Source: Magnetococcales bacterium (lineage in GTDB: Bacteria > Pseudomonadota > Magnetococcia > Magnetococcales > Magnetaquicoccaceae). Taken from it: DNA of 64,000 bases. Below, in pieces: positions 27,063-35,337 of the stretch. The notes below the pieces were generated by a model. It did no database searches and had not been told where the DNA came from. It saw nothing but the letters and a program-made list of their open reading frames with translations. The stretch is taken from the NCBI GenBank assembly GCA_015234115.1, contig JADFWP010000010.1:1-64000 (forward strand), given 5' to 3'. A program made the translations under genes and the position numbers. The stretch's first letter is position 1, and each line of letters starts with the position of its first letter.

Positions 27063-27208
27063 ACACTTTTGAAAAAAAAGAGGGGGTCCGGGGGATTCGT
27101 CCCCCAGGGGTTTGATTTTAAACAGAAACTTTTCTAAAGATTTTTTGTTTAAAGTCAAAACCCTGGGGGAGGAATCCCCCAGACCCCTTCTTTATTTTTA
27201 AAAGTGTC
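27063..27208. repeat. Nested palindromic element, full copy (copy e)
   Basis: ACACTTTTGAAAA at the left end pairs with TTTTTAAAAGTGT at the right end. Inner hairpins are CCGGGGGATTCGTCCCCCAG and CTGGGGGAGGAATCCCCCAG. It lies 22 bp after the stop of the giant glycosyltransferase and could be its terminator. A following 157-bp stretch to the methyltransferase start shows no gene. Confidence 0.85.
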
Positions 27209-27365
27209 ACCATGACCGCTTCGTGCCACACCGCTCCCAACCCGGTTGCGGTTTGAGCAAAAAATGCTGTCTCCCCCTCTTGCGAACTTCCAGAACGGGC
27301 ATTACTTGGTATTGCGAACCAAGTCTCTTCCTTTCATTGCACTTCCTGATGCGAGGATCGAACCC

Positions 27366-28055
27366 ATGCCAAATCAACTGGATATCGCCTTACAAAACAT
27401 CGGACCGGTTGTACCGCCCGTCTTCGGATTGCACTGCGGATGTGGTGGAAACTGGAGACATAACTGGCTGAATACAGACTTGGAAACTCATATTGGAAAC
27501 AATGGTGTCCAGACAGAACCTGGCATGATCTTTTCGCCTGTCGGTTATCAACGCAATGAGTTCTACTTTCTGCAACATAATGCCCTGACCCCCTTCCCTC
27601 TGCCAGACAATTGCTTTAATAATTGCTACAGTGAACACTTCATCGAACATCTGAACCGCGTACAAGGATTAATATTCCTGAAAGAAATGCATCGACTGCT
27701 GCGTCCCAACGGAGTGCTGCGCATCAGCACCCCGGATCTGATCCAACACGCAGAAGTGCTCCTGCAACCGGACCGACCGGAATTTGCCCATAATGTCGCC
27801 TTTCTCAACGGACGCGTACCGGAGATGTTTACCCGCAACCGGGCATTCATGTTCAACCAGCTTTTCTATTTCTGGGGCCACCAGTGGATCTATGACTTCG
27901 AGGATCTTGCCCTGCTGATCGAACAGGCCGGCTTCCCTGCATCCTCGATTCAACGGTGCGCATACCGGCAAGGAAAAATCGCGGATCTGGAAAATCTCGA
28001 TCAGGAAGAACGTCAAACGCTCAATCTCTACGTCGAAGCCGTCAAGGCCCCCTGA
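27366..28055 (+). CDS. SAM-dependent methyltransferase-like protein
   Basis: 229 residues. The core is of the Methyltransf_11 type: LHCGCGGNWRHNWLNTDLE (degenerate motif I), LTPFPLPDNCFNNCYSEHFI, then the typical EMHRLLRPNGVLRISTPDL and a C-terminal LIEQAGFPASSIQ. It most likely methylates a sugar or a lipid-linked glycan, as do relatives in surface-polysaccharide loci. The ATG at 27366 is chosen; GTG/ATG options upstream add 40 residues with a poor profile. GC is lower than in the preceding gene. The next 980 bp hold only remnants. Confidence 0.75.
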   Translation: MPNQLDIALQNIGPVVPPVFGLHCGCGGNWRHNWLNTDLETHIGNNGVQTEPGMIFSPVGYQRNEFYFLQHNALTPFPLPDNCFNNCYSEHFIEHLNRVQGLIFLKEMHRLLRPNGVLRISTPDLIQHAEVLLQPDRPEFAHNVAFLNGRVPEMFTRNRAFMFNQLFYFWGHQWIYDFEDLALLIEQAGFPASSIQRCAYRQGKIADLENLDQEERQTLNLYVEAVKAP

Positions 28056-28105
28056 CCTCACGATCCGGTGTCCAGGCTTGCGCCATTCCATCCGGACGCA
28101 CCAAC

Positions 28106-28162
28106 CCGGACTTTCTTCTTGTTTTTGACGTACAGTATTGATATTGATCATATAATGATCAA
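28106..28162. repeat. Half copy of the 41-bp-arm palindrome
   Basis: CGGACTTTCTTCTTGTTTTT followed by GTACAGTATTGATATTGATC and ATATAATGATCAA closely matches the left arm plus loop of the perfect palindrome at 29758-29850. It diverges after ATGATCAA. With that palindrome it brackets the RTX remnant and the acetyltransferase gene. Confidence 0.6.
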
Positions 28163-28189
28163 ATCTCACTGCATACGACTGACTATGAG

Positions 28190-28600
28190 TCAAGGAGTGA
28201 CTGCGAGCAGGCGGAATACTTCCTCCTGGAATGCTGCGATTCGGGAGAACCTGTGGAACGGGACGTTGGCGGCGGCCTCCCATTGGGCACGCACGGTATT
28301 GCGGGTCAGGGTTGCCGCCGCTTCCGGAGAGGGTATCGTTGCCCGAGGTGCCGGTGAGCGTCTGATTGGCCGGTTCGAGCGCGATGGCCGTTTGGGTGAC
28401 GGCAGCGGCTTCCGTGTCGTCCAAGGTGAGGGTGCGGGTCTGATACCCCCGACTGGAAATCTCCAGGGTTTCATGGTGACGCCTGCCAACCCGATCAGAT
28501 CCATGCTGCTGTAGACCATCCCCTGGAGAATGCCCGGCAGTTCGTTGATCAGATTGAGGTACGGTTGAAACGCCAAGGGGTGGAATTTGCAAGTTGTCTA
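28190..28600 (-). pseudogene. Remnant of an RTX-like secreted protein
   Basis: Read leftwards, protein-like sequence switches frame twice. First comes PYLNLINELPGILQGMVYSS and MDLIGLAGVTMK, then (shifted) LEISSRGYQTRTLTLDD and ALEPANQTLTGTSGNDTLSGSGG. The last is an RTX-type GGxGxDxL-like nonapeptide. Finally (shifted again) RAQWEAAANVPFHRFSRIAA leads to a stop at 28190. No frame is open throughout, so this is a decayed fragment. Such repeats are typical of type I secretion cargo, which fits the HlyD/ABC genes 5-8 kb away. The rest of 28056-29041 shows no gene. Confidence 0.5.
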
Positions 28601-29041
28601 ACCAGAAAGTCGGCACAGATCGGAGGGGTAGCGCTCTGGCGAGAAATGTGATCCAATCGAACAGGGCACAGGGGATGGGGCTGCATCCTTTGCTGTCCAT
28701 GGCGGCACTCCTGGAATCAGTGGAATCCTGTTTCCAGAGTACCGCCCCCGGAAACCAAATACTCGATGATTGCAATGCAGATATAGCAGCACGTCCCATT
28801 AACGCGCATAAATACTTACAATCAATATTAAAACTCTGAAGTATGGCACGGTTTGGCTTGAACAGGAATAATCAGTTTTCTGAATATCAACACGCCCCAA
28901 GGATGCAGTTGATCAGCCTCTGGCTTAGGTCGAACTCTATCCGTAACATTGCGGTAGAGGGAGGGCGGGGTTGGCAGGCTGTGGACGGGATCGAACGGCG
29001 GTGCCCATGCATTCTTTAACTTAGAGCGTTGGAGAAAATCA

Positions 29042-29626
29042 ATGACGAACAATATTGCACTAACTGGCATGATCGGGAACAGCCAAATCTCTGTGGGGCG
29101 TTTTACCTACGGATTCGAAAATCTTGCAGTGCTGCAATGGGGAGAAGGAGCTTCGTTAACCATTGGATCGTTCTGTTCCTTGGCCGCCAACATCACCATC
29201 TATCTGGGAGGCAATCACCGGACCGACTGGATCACCACCTATCCATTTGGCCATATCTTCATCAATGAGCTTGGCGGAACCGATATCAAGGGACATCCGA
29301 CCACCAAGGGGGATGTTATGATCGGTAATGATGTGTGGATTGGTTCTGGTGTCACCATCATGTCTGGGGTGAAGATTGGCAACGGTGCGGTGCTGGCGAC
29401 CAGTTCGACGGTAGTGAAGGATGTCATGCCATATGAAATCGTCGGCGGCAACCCTGCCAGATCACTGAAAAAACGGTTTGTTGAAGACATTATCAATCTG
29501 CTGATGCAACTGCGATGGTGGGAGTTACCGCTGCCACATATTATCGAGATTCAGCGGACGCTATGCGCCCCGCCCACGCGCGAAGTGCTGGTGGAACTGC
29601 TCGCAAAGTACCGGCCACCCGGATGA
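29042..29626 (+). CDS. CatB-related O-acetyltransferase (hexapeptide repeat)
   Basis: 194 residues with a GGAG ribosome site 7 bp before the ATG. A left-handed beta-helix of hexapeptide repeats (MIGNDVWIGSGVTIMSGVKIGNGAVLATSSTV region, residues 97-130) is preceded by the CatB-family insertion with the catalytic His (GGNHRTDWITTYPF, about residue 60). The tail reads VGGNPARSLKKRF. It transfers acetyl from acetyl-CoA to a hydroxyl, probably of a surface sugar. It is an isolated gene between remnants, which suggests it arrived by transfer. Confidence 0.88.
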   Translation: MTNNIALTGMIGNSQISVGRFTYGFENLAVLQWGEGASLTIGSFCSLAANITIYLGGNHRTDWITTYPFGHIFINELGGTDIKGHPTTKGDVMIGNDVWIGSGVTIMSGVKIGNGAVLATSSTVVKDVMPYEIVGGNPARSLKKRFVEDIINLLMQLRWWELPLPHIIEIQRTLCAPPTREVLVELLAKYRPPG

Positions 29627-29757
29627 GCCTCCCATCCGGTAGTCTAGAGTCCAACCGCATTAATTAACAACAGTTTCTCTGCTCTGCGATCCCTTCACTG
29701 CGCGTTTACGCCACACGAAGGGTTTTGTTGTCGGGCTATATGGCTATATGCACCAAT

Positions 29758-29850
29758 CCAGACTTTCTTTTTGTTTTGAAGTACCGTATTGACATTGACC
29801 ATATAATGATCAATGTCAATACGGTACTTCAAAACAAAAAGAAAGTCTGG
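29758..29850. repeat. Perfect 41-bp inverted repeat with 11-base loop
   Basis: Left arm 29758-29798 (starting CCAGACTTTCTTTTTGTTTT) and right arm 29810-29850 are exact reverse complements. The loop is CCATATAATGA. It lies between the convergent acetyltransferase and rfbC genes. The lack of mismatches points to recent origin or selection. A half copy is at 28106-28162. The surrounding gap 29627-29927 has no gene. Confidence 0.9.
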
Positions 29851-29927
29851 GTTCAACAGCAGCCGAAATATCCCCGAATGCCTTGCAGGCCAATAGCAAG
29901 GTCTCCTCCAGGCAGCCAACAAGGGTG

Positions 29928-30479
29928 TCAGGGGTAGAGTTCTGCGACATGGAAGGGCAGACCAGCCGCATCCTTGCCGGAAAGAATCGGTGTTTGGGCC
30001 TGGGGCCAGTCGATTTGCAGTTCCGGATCGTTCCATAAGATAATGCGTTCGTGTTTAGGATACCAGTAATCGGTGGTCTTGTAGAGAATGTCTGCCGTCG
30101 GGCTGACCACGACAAAACCGTGGGCAAATCCGGGCGGAATCCAGAGTTGACGCTGTTCTTCGGCATTCAGGCTGGTTCCGATCCAACGGCCACAGAGGGG
30201 GGAACTGCGTCGCAAATCGACGGCCACATCGAAAATTTCTCCAGACAGCACGCGAATCAACTTGCCTTGGGGATGCTGAATTTGATAATGCAGCCCGCGC
30301 AGAACGCCACAGGTGGAACGGCTTTGATTGTCCTGAACAAAGGATAGATCCTGCCCGACAGCCTGGATGAATTGTTGCTGATTGAAACTTTCAAAGAAGA
30401 AGCCACGGGAATCATGATAGATTTTTGGTTCCAGGATCAGGACTTCGGGCAGTTCAGTGGGTGTGACACGCATGGACAT
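29928..30479 (-). CDS. rfbC: dTDP-4-dehydrorhamnose 3,5-epimerase
   Basis: 183 residues, the usual family length. Cupin fold with DSRGFFFESFNQQQF, VQDNQSRSTCGVLRGLHYQ (catalytic His), GEIFDVAVDLR (Asp) and WIPPGFAHGFVV. It converts dTDP-4-keto-6-deoxyglucose to dTDP-4-keto-rhamnose. Last gene of the rfbB-D-A-C run on the minus strand, 3 bp after the rfbA stop. Confidence 0.97.
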   Translation of the reverse strand: MSMRVTPTELPEVLILEPKIYHDSRGFFFESFNQQQFIQAVGQDLSFVQDNQSRSTCGVLRGLHYQIQHPQGKLIRVLSGEIFDVAVDLRRSSPLCGRWIGTSLNAEEQRQLWIPPGFAHGFVVVSPTADILYKTTDYWYPKHERIILWNDPELQIDWPQAQTPILSGKDAAGLPFHVAELYP

Positions 30480-30482
30480 GGT

Positions 30483-31385
30483 TCACCGGTTTCCGCGCAG
30501 CAGAGAGAGAAGATAAGCGCCGTAATCGTTTTTGAGCTGTTCGCCACGATGACGGACCTGATCGGCATCGATCCATTTTTGTGCCAATGCGATCTCTTCC
30601 AGACAGGCCACCATCAGCCCTTGTCGTTTCTGGATGGTTGCAATAAAGCTTGAAGCATCAAGAAGACTGTCATGGGTGCCGGTATCCAGCCAGGCATGAC
30701 CTCGGCGCAGGATCTCGACATGCAGACGTCCCTGTTCCAGATAGAGCCGGTTCAGATCGGTGATTTCCAGTTCGCCGCGCGGGGATGGGGAGAGAGTCGC
30801 AGCCAAGTCACACACCCGCTCATCATAGAAATAAAGTCCTGTGACAGCGTAATCGCTTTTAGGATTTTTAGGCTTCTCCTCGATATGAACGACCTTTTGG
30901 TTCTGATCGAAGCTGACCACACCGTAGCGGCTGGGGTCATGGACCCGGTAGGCAAAAATGGTGGCCCCTTGCGTATTGGCATCGGCAGAACGACACAATT
31001 GAATCAGATTGTGACCGTAAAACAGATTGTCTCCCAGAATCAGCACGCTGGGATGATGATCAAGGAATGGGCGTCCGATCAGAAAGGCTTGAGCCAGTCC
31101 ATCCGGAGAGGGTTGCACCGCATAGTGCAGGCGAATGCCCCATTGACTGCCATCTTCCAGGAGTTCACGGAATCGGGGGGTATCCTGGGGGGTGGAGATG
31201 AGCAAAATATCACGAATCCCTGCCAGCATCAGGGTGCTGAGCGGGTAATAGATCATCGGTTTGTCATAAATCGGCAACAGTTGTTTGGAAACGGTCTGCG
31301 TCACCGGATAGAGACGGGTTCCGGATCCGCCAGCCAGAATGATTCCCCGACGTGAAAGAGAGGGAGAAGAGGGGGGGTGAGTCAT
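30483..31385 (-). CDS. rfbA: Glucose-1-phosphate thymidylyltransferase
   Basis: 300 residues from the ATG at 31385. [20 protein letters not shown] holds the nucleotide loop and [20 protein letters not shown] the substrate pocket. [10 protein letters not shown] and [14 protein letters not shown] complete the family. Makes dTDP-glucose from glucose-1-phosphate and dTTP. It overlaps rfbD by 4 bp. The longer frame reaching back to 31883 is a shadow of rfbD. Confidence 0.97.
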   Translation of the reverse strand: MTHPPSSPSLSRRGIILAGGSGTRLYPVTQTVSKQLLPIYDKPMIYYPLSTLMLAGIRDILLISTPQDTPRFRELLEDGSQWGIRLHYAVQPSPDGLAQAFLIGRPFLDHHPSVLILGDNLFYGHNLIQLCRSADANTQGATIFAYRVHDPSRYGVVSFDQNQKVVHIEEKPKNPKSDYAVTGLYFYDERVCDLAATLSPSPRGELEITDLNRLYLEQGRLHVEILRRGHAWLDTGTHDSLLDASSFIATIQKRQGLMVACLEEIALAQKWIDADQVRHRGEQLKNDYGAYLLSLLRGNR

Positions 31386-32317
31386 GGTCTCGGCGTCCGT
31401 GGAGTTGGAGGCAGCAGTTCGTGGAGCAGATGATCGACACCTTCTTGCCATGGTGGCAGAGTCAAAGAGAAGGTGCGGCGTATTTTTTCGGTATTCAGGA
31501 GCGAATTGGCGGGGCGGCGCGCAGGCAAAGGATAGTCGGAGGTGGGAATCGGCTGGATGGCTTCTGCATGCAGTTTGAGGGCGATCCCCTGCTGTTCGGC
31601 GTATCGGACGATCCGGCATGCATAGGCGTGCCAAGTGGTCTCTCCGGTGGGCGTCAGATGATAGATGCCCCAGCGCGGATCCTCTGTGTGGGCGCCATGC
31701 ATCTGGCGGATGAGTTCCAGCGTGATGGTTGCGAGCAGGCTGGTTGTGGTCGGAACCCCGCGCTGATCTGCCACCACGCGCAATGAATCCCGTTCTTGCG
31801 CCAGACGGAGGATCGTTTTTAAAAAGTTGTTTCCATGGGTGCCAGTCACCCAACTGGTGCGCAAGATCAGATGGCGTTGACACGCACGCAGAATGGCCTG
31901 TTCTCCGGCCCGTTTGCTGCTGCCGTAGACGGAGAGGGGATAGGGTGGATCCTCTTCGCGGTAGGGCGTGGGTTGATGACCATCAAACAGATAATCCGTG
32001 GAGTAGTGAATCAGCGTGGCGCCGACACGCTCGGCAGCCGCAGCCAGCAGGCCTGGTGCGACCGCATTGACGGCATAGGCTTGTTCCGGTTCGCTTTCGG
32101 CTCGATCCACGGCAGTATAGGCTGCCGCATTGAGAATCAGGCGCGGTTGGTGTCTGGCGACGATGGCGTGCAACGGTTCAGGTTGCGTCAGATCAAGTTC
32201 TTGTCGGCGCAATACCAAAAGATGTGGTGTTCCTGCTGCGACGAGACGAGCATGGAGTTCATGGCCAAGCTGACCATTGACGCCCAGCAGCAGGATGGGA
32301 GCAGTTTCACGGGCCAT
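31382..32317 (-). CDS. rfbD: dTDP-4-dehydrorhamnose reductase
   Basis: 311 residues from the ATG at 32317, which overlaps the rfbB end by 11 bp. [18 protein letters not shown] is the NAD(P)H-binding loop, STDYLFDG and [15 protein letters not shown] give the YxxxK pair, and [17 protein letters not shown] the substrate loop. Last step of dTDP-L-rhamnose synthesis. An ATG at 32347 would add ten residues within rfbB. Confidence 0.95.
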   Translation of the reverse strand: MARETAPILLLGVNGQLGHELHARLVAAGTPHLLVLRRQELDLTQPEPLHAIVARHQPRLILNAAAYTAVDRAESEPEQAYAVNAVAPGLLAAAAERVGATLIHYSTDYLFDGHQPTPYREEDPPYPLSVYGSSKRAGEQAILRACQRHLILRTSWVTGTHGNNFLKTILRLAQERDSLRVVADQRGVPTTTSLLATITLELIRQMHGAHTEDPRWGIYHLTPTGETTWHAYACRIVRYAEQQGIALKLHAEAIQPIPTSDYPLPARRPANSLLNTEKIRRTFSLTLPPWQEGVDHLLHELLPPTPRTPRP

Positions 32318-33386
32318 AATGCTGTTTGATCCACTCACGATAGGCACCGCTGGTGATGTGACTTACCCATTCTTGATGTTGCAGATACCAAGCCAGGGTT
32401 TTTCTCAGGCCGGAGTCGAAATTTTCCAGGGGGTGCCAGTCAAGTTCGCGTTGGATTTTGCGCGTATCCATGGCATAGCGGCGATCATGACCAGGACGAT
32501 CGGCCACGAAGGTGATCTGTTCCCGGTAGGAGCCGCCGGTTTTGCGGGGGTGCAGGGTATCGAGCAGGTCGCAGAGGGTATGCACGACGGTCAGGTTGGG
32601 CAGTTCGTGGGCGCCGCCGATGTGATAGCTCTCGCCAGGGCGACCTGCTTTCAGCACTTTGGCAATGGCGCGACAGTGATCGGTCACGAACAGCCAGTCG
32701 CGAATCTGTTGTCCATCGCCGTAGATGGGTAGTGGTTTTCCGGCCAGGGCGTTATGGATCAGCAGAGGGATCAGTTTTTCCGGGAATTGATAGGGTCCGT
32801 AATTGTTGCTGCAATTGGTGATGAGTGTGGGCAATCCATAGGTATGGTGCCAGGCGCGCACCAAGTGATCGGAGGCGGATTTGCTGGCAGAATAGGGATT
32901 GTTGGGTGCATAAGGGGTGGTTTCGGAAAAGGGGGGATCGCTGGGCGACAGGCTGCCGTAGACCTCATCGGTGGAGACGTGCAGAAATCGGAAATGCGGT
33001 CTGGAGGGGTGGTCCGGACCGGGAACTGTTTCCGGCAAGCCGTTCCAGTAGGCACGCACCGCTTCGAGCAGTTGGAAAGTGCCTGTGACATTGGTTTGGA
33101 TGAAATCGGCAGCTCCGGCAATGGAGCGATCCACATGGGACTCGGCAGCAAAGTGCAGAACCGCGCGGGGGGTATGGTGATTCAGCAGGTGCTGGATCAG
33201 GGCGCGGTCGTTGATATCCCCTTGCACAAAATGGTAGCGGGGATGGTGCCGCCATTCACTCAAGTTTTCAAGATTGCCGGCATAGGTCAGTTTGTCCAGA
33301 ATCAGCAACGGTTCGGTCGATTCGTTCATCCAGAGATGGACGAAATTGCTACCGATGAAGCCTGCACCTCCGGTGATGAAGATCAT
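32307..33386 (-). CDS. rfbB: dTDP-glucose 4,6-dehydratase
   Basis: 359 residues. [20 protein letters not shown] is the Rossmann loop, [13 protein letters not shown] the conserved region, [11 protein letters not shown] the acidic catalytic pair and [14 protein letters not shown] the YxxxK. First committed step of dTDP-rhamnose synthesis. It is followed by rfbD, rfbA and rfbC. A 108-bp gap separates it from the upstream glycosyltransferase-methyltransferase gene. Confidence 0.97.
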   Translation of the reverse strand: MIFITGGAGFIGSNFVHLWMNESTEPLLILDKLTYAGNLENLSEWRHHPRYHFVQGDINDRALIQHLLNHHTPRAVLHFAAESHVDRSIAGAADFIQTNVTGTFQLLEAVRAYWNGLPETVPGPDHPSRPHFRFLHVSTDEVYGSLSPSDPPFSETTPYAPNNPYSASKSASDHLVRAWHHTYGLPTLITNCSNNYGPYQFPEKLIPLLIHNALAGKPLPIYGDGQQIRDWLFVTDHCRAIAKVLKAGRPGESYHIGGAHELPNLTVVHTLCDLLDTLHPRKTGGSYREQITFVADRPGHDRRYAMDTRKIQRELDWHPLENFDSGLRKTLAWYLQHQEWVSHITSGAYREWIKQHYGP

Positions 33387-33494
33387 GGTCTGCGATCCTT
33401 AGGTAAAGCGGGCGATACCGTATCCTGGTGCTTTGTGCCTTGCGCGGCCATCAGGAGTCCATGGCTGTCTTGCCATCAAACACCCTCTGCCGTG

Positions 33495-35027
33495 TTACCG
33501 TGGCGGACGAAACATGGCCAGGGATTGCTGATCTGCTGGAGTGAGGGGAATTTTCTCCAGGATGACATCCATGGCATCGATGGCGCGAGGCGTGCGGGTG
33601 ATCAACTCGACACTTTCGCCGCGTTGTTGCATCTCCTGGCCGAGCGGACTTAAAGTGTAGTTGAGTTGACGCAAAACGAATCGAGTTTCTGTCCATCCGA
33701 GATACCAGAACCAATCGGTATAGTAAAGCCAACTTCGCTCATTGAAGGCGCGGATATGGGTTGGATCCTGCCATGCGCCGAAGGAGAGATCATAGGGCAC
33801 GACGATATGCAGAGTTCCACCAATGCGCAGCAGATTGCGGCAACTGGTCATGGCTGTGGTCAAATTTCTCAGGTGTTCGAAGACATCGAAGGCAATAATG
33901 TGATCGAACGTGTTGGTATGCAACTGCACGGGACCAAAGCGTCGGGTTTGGTACGGAAGGGCATTGGGAAGCGGCAACGGGTCATTGAGATCGGCCAGAA
34001 TATCGGGTTGCCAACCGTCATGCACATCCAGATTCACGCAATCTTCGCGAAAATTTTTTCCACTGCCGATATTGAGCATGCGTGGCAGAGGAGAAAAACT
34101 GGCGTTGGGCGTGATCATGGGAGCGTCTCCGGACAGGGATGTCTGCGATGTTTCTGGTGGTCGGGGTTCTGGAAGGGGTGTGGGCGGTTCGGGTTGCAGT
34201 GCGCAGCGGAGGATGTCGGTTTCGAGGCGTTGTGAAAAGAGGCGAAATCCTTCCTGCGCCAAGGCTTCGCGGCGCGTGTTGTCCTGGAGCAGTTCGACAC
34301 AGGCCTCCACCAGTTGATCATAGGGAACGGCGATCAATCCGGCGTGGAGATCGGCGTCGATTTGGGTTTGTTCCGCTTTTTCCGTCACAACGGCCTTGCG
34401 GTTGGAAAGAAGATAGGAAATGCGTGCAATTTCAAATATTTTTGCATCGTAAAAGTGGATATTGATAATGATTTTGGCGCGTGCAATGACCTCATCCCGT
34501 TCCTGGCCATAGGTTCCGAACAGCGTTTTGACGACCAACCCTCTTTGTGCCAGTTGCAGCAGAATCTGTTGGCGTCTGGGGTTGATGCTGCCATAAAAAA
34601 GGATATCGATTGTTTCGGGATGCTTGGGAATGCGGGTCAGTTCTGGAACATAACCAATCGGAACGTGGCGACTTTTTTTTATGATTCTGGCTTGTTGCAG
34701 TTGTTCCAGGTTGCGCGCATCGTAATCCCAGACCTCGCAACGGCTCATCAGTTCGGGCAGCACGCCGTTGATCCAGGAGGAGTCCCACTGCTCCAGGTTG
34801 TAGAGGATGGTATCTGCCGGGACGCGGTTGATCCATTCACGGGGCAGCAGATTGCCGCCGATCAGGATGTTGCGGGCAGTGGGATCAAAATGATTGAGGA
34901 CGATTCTGGAGGGATACCCCAAATGCAGCAGGCCAAAATGGACCGTTTCGGCCACTTCTCTCAAGGCTTCGGCATGCGCATAGCCTTCGGGTGAAATGAT
35001 CACGACCTGAAAGGGTTTGTGGTTCAT
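33495..35027 (-). CDS. CgeB-like glycosyltransferase fused to a methyltransferase
   Basis: 510 residues. Residues 1-290 resemble CgeB/DUF3880-type GT-B proteins (IDILFYGSINPRRQQILLQL, KIIINIHFYDAKIFEIARIS, RISYLLSNRKAVVTE). A Pro-rich linker (about 292-315) joins a C-terminal SAM methyltransferase: MLNIGSGKNFREDCVNLDVH (motif I), FDHIIAFDVFEHLRNL and LLRIGGTLHIVVPYD. A single protein could transfer a sugar and methylate it, or cap a glycan chain. It leads the rhamnose genes on the same strand. Confidence 0.8.
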   Translation of the reverse strand: MNHKPFQVVIISPEGYAHAEALREVAETVHFGLLHLGYPSRIVLNHFDPTARNILIGGNLLPREWINRVPADTILYNLEQWDSSWINGVLPELMSRCEVWDYDARNLEQLQQARIIKKSRHVPIGYVPELTRIPKHPETIDILFYGSINPRRQQILLQLAQRGLVVKTLFGTYGQERDEVIARAKIIINIHFYDAKIFEIARISYLLSNRKAVVTEKAEQTQIDADLHAGLIAVPYDQLVEACVELLQDNTRREALAQEGFRLFSQRLETDILRCALQPEPPTPLPEPRPPETSQTSLSGDAPMITPNASFSPLPRMLNIGSGKNFREDCVNLDVHDGWQPDILADLNDPLPLPNALPYQTRRFGPVQLHTNTFDHIIAFDVFEHLRNLTTAMTSCRNLLRIGGTLHIVVPYDLSFGAWQDPTHIRAFNERSWLYYTDWFWYLGWTETRFVLRQLNYTLSPLGQEMQQRGESVELITRTPRAIDAMDVILEKIPLTPADQQSLAMFRPPR

Positions 35028-35337
35028 CGTCGCTTAGGGGATGCGGGTTGAGAGCGTTTGCCGTACTGGCAAACCGTTGAAATTTCTCGGATAAATCTCC
35101 ATACCGGGAAGATGCCTGTCGATACTTTGCCTGCGATTTGAATCTTTGTCAAGTCAGCGATTGACAGGACTTTCCCCAAAATTCAGGCGGACTTTGAGCA
35201 ACCCTTGATGTGGCATAGAAATTTGACGTTCAGAAAGTTTGGACGAGGTGTCACTTATTTCAATCCGGTTTCTGTCCTTGATTTGGGGGCCACCTCAGTC
35301 TCATTTTCATTGACACCTTCCGCTCCCGACCCGAACC
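35028..35337. other. Gene-free gap between GT41 cluster and glycosyltransferase-methyltransferase
   Basis: 310 bp, lower in GC than both sides. No open frame with a plausible protein and no strong hairpin plus T-run. It lies after the stop of the third GT41 gene and before the start of the glycosyltransferase-methyltransferase gene, both leftward. A promoter for the latter should lie here on the minus strand; I see no convincing box pair. Confidence 0.5.

Noticed and set aside
23775-27158. 1127-codon open frame on the minus strand opposite the giant glycosyltransferase
   Set aside because: It is the shadow of the GC-rich TPR-GT41 gene; its product is low in complexity and lacks any family motif.
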